A stretch of 64,000 bases of DNA, from positions 1,272,810-1,336,809 of the forward strand of contig JAALGZ010000012.1 of the NCBI GenBank assembly GCA_015227615.1, read 5' to 3'. Under the pieces are notes generated by a model. It was not told the DNA's origin. It was given only the letters and a program-made list of their open reading frames with translations, and made no database searches. Shown here one piece after another: positions 56,101-64,000 of this stretch; position 1 is the first letter of the stretch; each line of letters begins with the position of its first letter. This stretch comes from Labyrinthula sp. Ha. Taxonomy: Eukaryota; Sar; Bigyra; Labyrinthulida; Labyrinthulaceae. A program made the translations under genes and the position numbers.

Positions 56101-58029
56101 GAACCTTTAAAAACTGGCCACAAGACATAGGAATAATCCGGTAATAGGATGTGGTTTGGTCATGTGACAAATTTTTTGAAATTTTGCGTAAGGTACAAAA
56201 AAGAAAAAGTATTTCGTTGTCTACTTAGCCTAGGGCCTTGTGACACGGTCCTGAATTGGTAATCAATAAACAATGCGAATGGTTGGGGAATTATCAGAAT
56301 CTATCAATAGGAAGAATATAGGCAAATTTCATATTGATAAATTATCAATAAATCAAATCCCACCCTTACTTTTAAAACAGGAATGGTTAGACAAACAAAG
56401 TCAGTTTACACTTGACTCATGTAGACGAAACCTAGCACCACGGAATAGTGAAAGAAGTGATAGAATATCAGCAGTTAAGAGAACAAGAAGATAGAAAAGC
56501 TCAAAAGTGTCCGGTGTGTACATTGTGTCTATGATACATGAAGAAAGAAAAAATGTCCTATTGCTTGCTTATAAAACCACACCCTTAGCAATACATCAAA
56601 AGGAAGTAGCTGGAAGTGAGCCATGGAATCCAGCCTTTATTATTTAATTTGCATTTAGAAGGCTCAAACATTGACAAATTTGTTAATAATCCAGGTCGAA
56701 ATCATATAAATAAAAAATTGATTAGAGGTGAAGTTGAGGTATTGCCTTCAAAATTTGAAACTTAAGGCGAAAAGTAAAAGATTTGTAACCTTTAAGAAAT
56801 GTTTGGGATTCTAAATAAAATCTTGTTAAAAGATATTGAAAAATGATCATATATACATCCTTAGGACATGAAGCTATGTAGACCTCAGTGGCTGGTACAT
56901 TTATCAGACCCTGATTAGTGTACTTTCCTCGAATGCGCCTTGTACACACATATGTTTAACTTCGAAAACAATACGGATATTTTCAGGCACCTCAACTACA
57001 TATAACTATTCATGCTTTCATTATAGGATGTAATGACTTGCTGGGGAAGTCATTTTGAAGCAGGATTGCAACACGGCAATGAACAAGTTGTGATAATGCT
57101 ATATCTGTTTTTACGACTTCGTCAAGTAAATGTGAGCTAACGACACCTTTGGTGCAATAGTGACCATGTACTACGCTGTATGCAGTTTCTCTTGTTAAAA
57201 ATTGCGAAGTTTGGCATTGAAAACCCTTCCTTCCAATATTTTTTTTCTGGTACATCATATGAACTTTACGCTTTCGGGAAAACAGTTTCAATAGTATTTG
57301 CTATTTACTGCTGATATTTTCATTACTCTTGCCATAAAGTAAAAGAATTTTTAGCATATTCGTTAAATTTTCTGAGTAAAACCAAGAGCCTCCTATTGTT
57401 AATCCTTCTGAGAACTTGAACTAGTAAGATTCACTATCAAAATGTGTGCTTTCCTGAGTTAACTACATTGCATAGGACCAGGATTTAATTATATGTCAAG
57501 GTTTTCTTTGCTCTTCTAGGGAACTTCGGAACAAATATATTCCCACTTACGGCGTTGGAACGCTCTAGGCTTTAATGAAGTCATTGTGTTATAAGAATAA
57601 GCACCACAAAAATGGTTTGCATGGGATGTAGAAACCCACATCTTTTTTTAGTATCCTATGAACTGTTACGCAACTTCTGTTGTATTATTGGCTTCAGTTT
57701 CTTACTGGTTTCTTGAATACAAGTACCGTTGGAGCAGTAGTAGAAATACGTATTTGTTCTTGAGTGCTTGGTTTCCTTTTTTCTGACCACCCACGCTAAG
57801 TAACCTTACATGAACTACAACGTACTCTGAAAGACTAATACTGTGTCAAAACTCACCAGCAGTCATCATAACGTTTTCCTTCAGCATTTTGGGCTGGACA
57901 GGATTTTGATTTGTTTAACGTGTATTGATAGTAATGCAATAATGAGGTAAATGCCTTCATTTTGGGCGATTTGTGAGTAAATTAAATCAGACTGAAAACT
58001 TCATTGAAGATAAAAAGTCTACACAAAGA
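53186..58029. other. Gene-free tract of 4.8 kb containing a MITE
   Basis: Apart from the hAT-like element at 55899, nothing is supported. The plus frame at 53576-54019 (147 codons) is the longest uncalled one. It is Cys-, Leu- and Ser-rich with no family match and is probably chance. Minus frames at 56722-56949 and 57010-57291 also match nothing. The open frame directly upstream of Arp3 (57973-58029) has no ATG. Confidence 0.45.
55899..56368 (+). mobile_element. hAT-like MITE, copy A (470 bp)
   Basis: The left end is TAGGGGTAGGATTCAAT and the right end AATCAAATCCCACCCTTA, which form imperfect terminal inverted repeats. The flanks are CTTGTAAA (55891-55898) and CTTTTAAA (56369-56376), an 8-bp target duplication with one mismatch. 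An 8-bp duplication and a TAGGG terminus are hallmarks of the hAT superfamily. There is no transposase, so the element is non-autonomous. It is homologous over its full length to copy B in reverse orientation. The subterminal regions are full of short TTATCAAT/ATTGATAA motifs that could be transposase-binding sites. Confidence 0.82.
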
Positions 58030-59314
58030 ATGCAACGTCCAGCTGTGGTAATTGACAATGGAACAGGTTACACAAAGATGGGATACTCAGGAACCACCGA
58101 ACCAAGCTATGTGGTACCTACTTTAATCGCTACCCCTCAAGGAGACGGCCGTGTGAAGAAGAACGCAAATAGCATGCTCGGAGACCTAGACTACTACATA
58201 GGGCACAACGCACAAGATGTTTCCCGAAATTATGCAACAAACTACCCTATCAAGCATGGAATCATCGATAATTGGGATCATATGGAAAAAATTTGGCAAA
58301 GAAGTATTTTCAAGTATCTCAAGTGCGAGCCTGAAGAACATTACTTTCTACTTACTGAACCGCCTTTAAACACACCAGAAAACAGAGAATACACTGCTGA
58401 AGTTATGTTTGAAACCTTCAACGTTCCTGGATTATATATTGCTGTACAAGCCATTCTCGCTTTAGCAGCTTCATGGACTTCAAACAAGGTAAAACAAAGT
58501 GAGAGGTCATTAACAGGGACAGTAATTGATTCAGGTGATGGAGTGACTCATGTTATCCCAGTTGCAGAGGGATATGTAATAGGAACAAGTATTCGTCATA
58601 TTCCAATTGCTGGAAAAGACATCACAGCTTTTACTCAAGGAATGCTTCGTGAGAGAAAGGAGCCAATTCCATCCGATGACCAGTTTCTTGTTTCAAAGCA
58701 AATCAAAGAACAGTATTCTTATGTATGCAAAGATATTGTGGAAGAATATGGCAGATATGATAAGGATCCAGGAAAGTTTTTCAAGACTTTTAAAGGAGTC
58801 AATACAAAAACCAAGAAGCCGTGGACGTACTTTGTTAATACGAGTTTTATTCTTTAGGTGCGATATAGGATATGAAAGATTTCTGGGACCTGAAATATTC
58901 TTCTCTCCTGAGATATATAACTCTAATTATACTGAAAGTTTGCCTGATGTTGTGGACAAGGCAATTCTGGCTTGTCCAATTGATACGCGACGAGGATTGT
59001 ACAAGAATATTGTTCTCTCTGGAGGAAGTACAATGTTCAGAAATTTTGATAAGAGAGTTAAGAAGCACATTGACTCTAAGGTTCGTCATCGATTAGCTGA
59101 AAATCAAAGGAAGCATCGTGCTCTTGATCATGGTAAACCTAAACCTGTGGAAGTTAAGGTTATTTCGCACCCTATGCAGAGATATGCAGTTTGGTTTGGC
59201 GGAAGTATGTTAGCAAATACACCACAGTTCTTAAGCGTGTGTCATACTAAAGCGCAGTATGATGAAGAAGGTCCTAGAATAGCAAGACATAATCAAGCCT
59301 TTAAAGCCTTTTAG
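58030..59314 (+). CDS. ARP3: Actin-related protein 3
   Basis: Exons 58030-58826 and 58858-59314; the 31-nt intron 58827-58857 (GTACTT...TTTAG) restores [14 protein letters not shown] across the junction. The product has 417 residues (human 418). Arp3 and Arp2 form the nucleating pair of the seven-subunit Arp2/3 complex that builds branched actin networks. The nucleotide-binding loops [21 protein letters not shown] and SGGSTMF are intact, and the diagnostic stretch [18 protein letters not shown] is present. The ATG at 58030 matches the family N terminus; the frame is open upstream but has no ATG. The finding implies branched-actin functions such as endocytosis or amoeboid movement. Confidence 0.96.
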
Positions 59315-59367
59315 GTTGGTGATAGCCGTTTAAGTTTAAGTAGTGGATCAATATCTGTCCGTTTAAT

Positions 59368-59895
59368 TCAACCTGAAGCTTTCTTTTTCAGGAGGTAAAG
59401 TTTAGCGGCATTTTCATGAAAACGTTCACGTTCTATTAGATATTTTGCTAGAAAGCTTTTGATGTCAGGTTCAGCTGATGATAGGAAATCGGAAAATATG
59501 TCTTCGCTCGTCCTTTCGCTTTCTTCTGTTAGTCTTGTAAGCTCTTCGACCACTTTATTCTTTGTAAGAGAAACTGAGGAGCTACCAGAATTTGAGGTTG
59601 ATTTAAGTTGACTTAGTTTATTTGAAAACGTCTGGAAGGTTTCTGCAAGGGCTGAAAGGTTTTGGTTTTCTTTCTCGAGCGTCTTGTTCAAGCGGATGTT
59701 GTTCGATGCACTATCAGCATTGTTTTTTCTTAAATCGGTTAACAAAGTTTCTTGATTCCTAACATATTCAAGGCTAGAAACAAAGGAAGGTAAGTTTTGT
59801 TCTCTTGAAGACACTTCCTCCAAAGATAAAGCCTCAACCTCAGGGAAGCTTGATGGAATGTCGTTTCTCATTTCAGAATTCAAGTCGTTGCTCAT
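59368..59895 (-). CDS. Vps37-like (Mod(r) domain) ESCRT-I subunit
   Basis: 175 residues, intronless. The N-terminal 30 residues are acidic and probably disordered. Residues about 35-170 form a long helical, coiled-coil-prone region with the Mod(r) pattern: LEYVRNQETLLTDLRKNNAD early and KLSQLKS in the middle. The closing block IKSFLAKYLIERERFHENAAKL matches the F...Y...R...H...aKle consensus of Vps37 proteins. Vps37 joins Vps23/TSG101, Vps28 and MVB12 in the ESCRT-I heterotetramer at endosomes. Convergent with Arp3, with 53 bp between stops. A generic coiled-coil protein is the alternative. Confidence 0.75.
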   Translation of the reverse strand: MSNDLNSEMRNDIPSSFPEVEALSLEEVSSREQNLPSFVSSLEYVRNQETLLTDLRKNNADSASNNIRLNKTLEKENQNLSALAETFQTFSNKLSQLKSTSNSGSSSVSLTKNKVVEELTRLTEESERTSEDIFSDFLSSAEPDIKSFLAKYLIERERFHENAAKLYLLKKKASG

Positions 59896-62800
59896 TGTGG
59901 TAATCCAACATTGAGAAAAGAGTGATGAACCTTAAACAGAACGCCAAATAAATCTATATATTAGAATCATCAGACCGTACGCTAGTATGAAGTGGGATTA
60001 AAGATTGTGTTTTAACCCTTGTTTAAACTTGGATGAATAGGAACGGGGACTGAAAATAATGGTTGAATGGTAAAAGCTTGCTTCAGGGTAGAAAGTAGTA
60101 GCAGGATAGAAATTAATGTCGAGTTCGTTCAAGCGATGGCAAATATTTTATACTTTTTACGGTCCCCTAACCGAAGGGAATATTTAATTAAAAATATAAA
60201 ACTGTAATCTTTTTTTATAAAAATTTTTACGCGAAGTATCGGCAAAGCAGTTTTATATTATTAAAATATGCTAATGTAACAATGTTTTGATATTACACAG
60301 TCTTTAGAAAAGCAAACTATAATTTAATAAAAAGCTTAAGCAGAGAAAAAAATAATAAAAAGTGCATTTTGAAACTGCAGCTAATCCTTCTTTACATGTA
60401 TCCTGTAGATCTCTAAGAAGTTAATAATAATAACTCCAAACGACTCCCTTACATCGAGGCTCGTAAAATTCTAAGAGAGCTACAGAAAGCTTATTAATGA
60501 CTAATATTATTTAATATGTACCCCTTTTATATTCAGATTTGTACAATCTTACTTTTGTACAGAAAAGTTGGTTTGTAACATTAAAAATTACTTGCTCAAG
60601 CCTATGCACACGAAGTACATCTTCGAGTTTATTGAAACTGTTCTCGGAAACTAGGAATATTGCTGCGTGGAGATTTATAGGCTTCAGAATAATTAGGAGT
60701 CATAAACAATAAACTGATATCGGATTTTACTCTAGTTATCAATACGAACCGTGTAATTCCTATTCCTGTTAAATTATTATGATCTTATTTTTGATTGTCA
60801 ATTGTGAACCAAACTAGCTGCGAAATTGTCAGAGTTGGTTGATGAGAATTTATAGCGAATAAAATACCTCTGCTGTCTATATTACACTTATCTTAAGCTT
60901 GAGGAACACCGTCATTAACCGAGAGGACTAAAAGCTCTGCTTTAACAAAGATGGAATAGTTATCCTATGAATAGTCAAGGAAAGCATAACAAGAAATAGA
61001 AGTGAAGATAAAGTGCCAGTAGATTAAAAACTGAAAATCATTAGTATCTTCATAACCAAGAACTAGACGCCAATCAAGGAACTGAGATATATTTTATCTG
61101 TAGAAGCCCTGAACCAATTATAAGAAAGCAAGATGACTGAAGTAGTTCCAGAAGAAAAACAATTTTCACCTCTTGAAGATCCACCGCAGCGACTACTACA
61201 CAGAACCTTGAAGAGAAAACATTCTTAGTAGCAACCTAGGTAGAGCACAAGAAGTGAAACGGGCTGAGAACATGGACATCAGCCCCCATAATCTGTTACC
61301 CCTTCTCGGTCTTCGAACTCAATACTTACCTCCAAAGTTAAAAAGCCCAAGTACAAGAAGAATAGATGCAGCAGCTGCAGTTGAAAAAATCGTCCACTTA
61401 ACTTGAAGGGGCGGCTACCGCAACCTACTGGATTATATGCACCTGTTGGAAAAATAAACGAAATTGTAGAGGATTTGAAAAATACATAAACTTCGCAAAA
61501 ACTGGCAATAGATGGGAACAATATAATACTGAACCATCACAGACCAAACCAAAAGTATAATGACAAACTCAAGTGGCCCAGTCATTAAACCGAAATACGA
61601 ACTTTTTCAACCTAGCCTGAAGCACAAACCAAACCATCGAAAACTCTACCTTCATCCCTAACAGAACTGCTGCCAGCCAAATATCTAGAGTTTGGGCTCT
61701 GCAGGTACCCTGAATGGAGATAGCTTAGCTGAGGAAACATATAAAGCCAAAGAATCAATAAAATACTCAAAATAACCCCAACACATTCAAAATTAGGAAA
61801 GTAAATTAGGTAAAATCATAACCAATTACTCCTGCATTAAAACATAATACCAGAAGCTCTCTGGCACTTCTTAATCAGAGAAACCTATGACAAACCGCAT
61901 ACTACGTAAAATAACCGTGCTAAAAACCTCTGTTCTCATGTGTAGGGGTGGTATTTGATTTTTTGATAATCTGTCAATAAGGAATTTCCCACAGTTTTCA
62001 TATTGATTGATTCAGATAATTCGCAAACCATTTTGGTTGATTATTGATACTCACTTGATTATCATTGTAAGACCACGTCACGGCCTTGTGTCATGCGGTT
62101 AGAAAAATGGCTTTTCACTTAGCACTATATGAAAATCAGGAAAAATTAACAACATTACCCAACACATCCTATTACGGGACCATTTTCATATCATGTAACC
62201 AGTTTTTAAAGGTTTTAATGCGGTGGAAAACAATAAGTATGGAACTTTAGGCAACTGAAAACAGGATATCATAGCCCAGTCTTGTATTGATAATCAGTTG
62301 CTAATCAGATTAAAATTACAATGATTTGATGAAAATTAAAATCCCAATCCTTTTAATGATAATCAGAATCAAAATGGTTATCAAATAATTATTCATAATT
62401 CTCATCGAATCCCACCCTTACTCATGTGTAAGCAGCACTACTAATCTGCTGTAGAACTATTGCGCAACAGCACCCTCCCACACCCTGGATCAAGTCTTGA
62501 TCTGATCTCCCACAGTGCATGATTTATCTTTTGCTGAATTCTAGCTTTTCTTTATAATTGCGCTGCACCATTTTTTAAAAAGTGTTAGTGTTTTAACATC
62601 TAGTAGGCGTATAGTTCCATACAACTTGTTAACATCAATCGAGTACATGCTGAATAGTATCATGACACATAATACTAGCATTGAATAAGTAGCTACGAGA
62701 AGTTGCAGGTCACTCAATATAAGGTCAGACCAAATGAACCAATTAATTCTTGAAATCCAAAACAGTGGTCACTGTTTTAGAAACTAAAGTACTCAAACTA

Positions 62801-64000
62801 AAGATTCAGTGATTCTTGACATAGGACAAGTGAGTTCACCATTTAAGCCGCTTATTGTCGTGTGGTTGGCATTCTGCATACCTATGTACGCCCATGGCAG
62901 AAAAAATCTAGCATATCAAGGTTTCAAAGTTGGTGTTTAAGCTCTCCAAACTAAGTTTGTTTAATCAATAATCTGAAATTAAACAGTTACTATTCAATTT
63001 GGTTATTGAAGAAAATTTGTATACATAGTTCGTGCCATACATACAAAATATCTCAAAATTTAATTTTCTTAAAGTCAGTTAATAAAGGAATTTTTTAAAT
63101 AAATTTAACCCAGTTACCAATGTATTAACTGGTATCACATATGGATGCCGCCTAAGGTTATCATTAGAGTTCAATGATCTTTTCGGATATTTTGAAGGAG
63201 TTTGAGTGAGAGTAACAAATGAATATGTGTGTAAAAGAGGCAGTTAGAGTAGGAGCTCAGAACCTTGAAGAGTATTAATTGGGAATCAGGCATATGACCT
63301 AGTTTAGTATACTCCTTATGACTTAGCATTGCTGGAAAAACTTTAAGCCCAGAAACCGTATCTTTACCCAGCCCCTACTTGTAGGAACTTGGAGCCGTGT
63401 ACAGATATACCTAAGAAGCAATAGGCGATATAGAAAGACCGCAATGAAGTTATTCTATGGAAATACTTCCAAGTTCGCAACTTCTCATCAAGCAAAATTC
63501 TCAAACGATATCCCTAAGTATATTTGCAGATCAAAGAAATGGATTTTCAGTGTTAAGGCTGATTAGATAGGTTCCAGATAGTTTTATGGGAACAACGATG
63601 ATCTAACCTTACGTAACTAGTTAAACCGATCTACAGTAAGTTCCTGATAATAAAAATGCTGCCTTTTTCACTAAAAATCTTAATGGGTTTAAAAACTCTA
63701 TGATTTGAAATATTATGAGCTAAATTTACAAAGCTCTACAAGCTCAGTTCAATAGAGTTCACTCGGATGTGCTTCTCATCTTACGGCCTGTGAGAGAGCT
63801 TGCTGTCCAAGATATATACATTAAGTGAATTATTTTGCTTTATGCTTGTCTGCTGCAACTCCAAAAGTCCTCATTTTGGATTCTACATCAGCAAATACAG
63901 GAAACCTAAAACTCAAACTTCTAGTCGCCGCGTATATGATTCTTTCTGCCCCAGATGCACTACCAAATGAGTCAAGTGTAGCATCAAAGAAATAGGCCTG
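59896..64000. other. Gene-free tract of 4.1 kb to the window end
   Basis: Apart from the hAT-like element at 61943, no gene is supported. Around 61133-61560 the DNA is less AT-rich and purine-rich, with short open frames (one starts MTEVVPEEKQFSPLEDPP at 61132 and runs about 30 codons). This could be a decayed gene or retroelement gag/ORF1, but nothing matches. No gene is cut by the right window edge as far as I can see. Confidence 0.45.
61943..62420 (-). mobile_element. hAT-like MITE, copy B (478 bp)
   Basis: The ends are TAGGGGTGGTATTTGAT and the reverse complement of TAAGGGTGGGATTCGAT. The flanks are a perfect 8-bp target duplication, CTCATGTG, at 61935-61942 and 62421-62428. The internal sequence aligns along its length with copy A when reversed: shared phrases include AACCTTTAAAAACTGG, GTAATAGGATGTG and TTTTCATCAAAT. 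There is no coding capacity. The perfect duplication suggests that this is the youngest of the three copies. Confidence 0.88.

Noticed and set aside
57010-57291. Minus frame of 93 codons (ETAYSVVHGHYCTKG...)
   Set aside because: It looks protein-like locally, but no family was recognised and no flanking exons could be joined.

Overview
The window is nuclear DNA of a microbial eukaryote. It is AT-rich, and genes sit on both strands without operons. Gene-sized islands are separated by long AT-rich tracts full of stops. The proteins are eukaryotic: Arp3, the GINS subunit Psf2, the Pol epsilon histone-fold subunit, EMC3, an ESCRT-I Vps37-like protein, Ipi1/TEX10, Rit1, an RNF114-type E3 ligase and a peroxisomal dienoyl-CoA isomerase. 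TAA, TAG and TGA all act as stops, so the code looks standard. I cannot name the lineage. Rit1 together with Arp3 argues against an animal and fits a protist or fungus-like organism.

The strongest organism-level signal is the introns. Sixteen introns can be placed by joining reading frames so that conserved protein families are restored. They are 28-38 nt long, and all but one are 28-31 nt. All are GT-AG, and seven of the sixteen begin GTAC. Several genes (ECH1, Psf2, Rit1, SFGH, Arp3, RNF114-like and the 1510-residue protein) become complete only when these introns are removed.

Layout. 1-4.4 kb: gene-free, with a decayed LINE reverse transcriptase and a degenerate tRNA-like sequence. 4.4-6.2 kb: an SDR and S-formylglutathione hydrolase, convergent with 1 nt between stop codons. 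6.2-8.7 kb: diverged tandem repeats and a possible MGS-domain relic. 8.7-11 kb: a membrane protein of unknown function, ECH1 and POLE3/Dpb4. 14.5-17.7 kb: Psf2 and a double-hotdog thioesterase (divergent), then Rit1. 20.2-23.2 kb: an OTU protease, EMC3 and a second SDR. 25.5-30.1 kb: a 1510-residue multidomain protein. 33.9-36.8 kb: an AIG1/FAR-17a-like membrane protein overlapping Ipi1 tail to tail. 40.9-42.4 kb: a LINE endonuclease relic. 43.2-48 kb: an ABCG transporter fused to a pectinacetylesterase/Notum-like ectodomain that has lost catalytic residues, then a helical-repeat protein. 51.5-53.2 kb: pyridoxal kinase and the RNF114-like E3 ligase, convergent with 2 nt between stops. 58-59.9 kb: Arp3 and the Vps37-like protein. 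59.9-64 kb: gene-free.

The genes are mostly unrelated housekeeping functions. Three non-autonomous hAT-like elements (32.3, 55.9 and 61.9 kb) share about 470 bp of sequence. Two of them have TAGGGGT-type termini and 8-bp target duplications. Gene ends are unusually tight: three convergent pairs have overlapping or abutting stop codons, and one divergent pair has start codons 47 bp apart.
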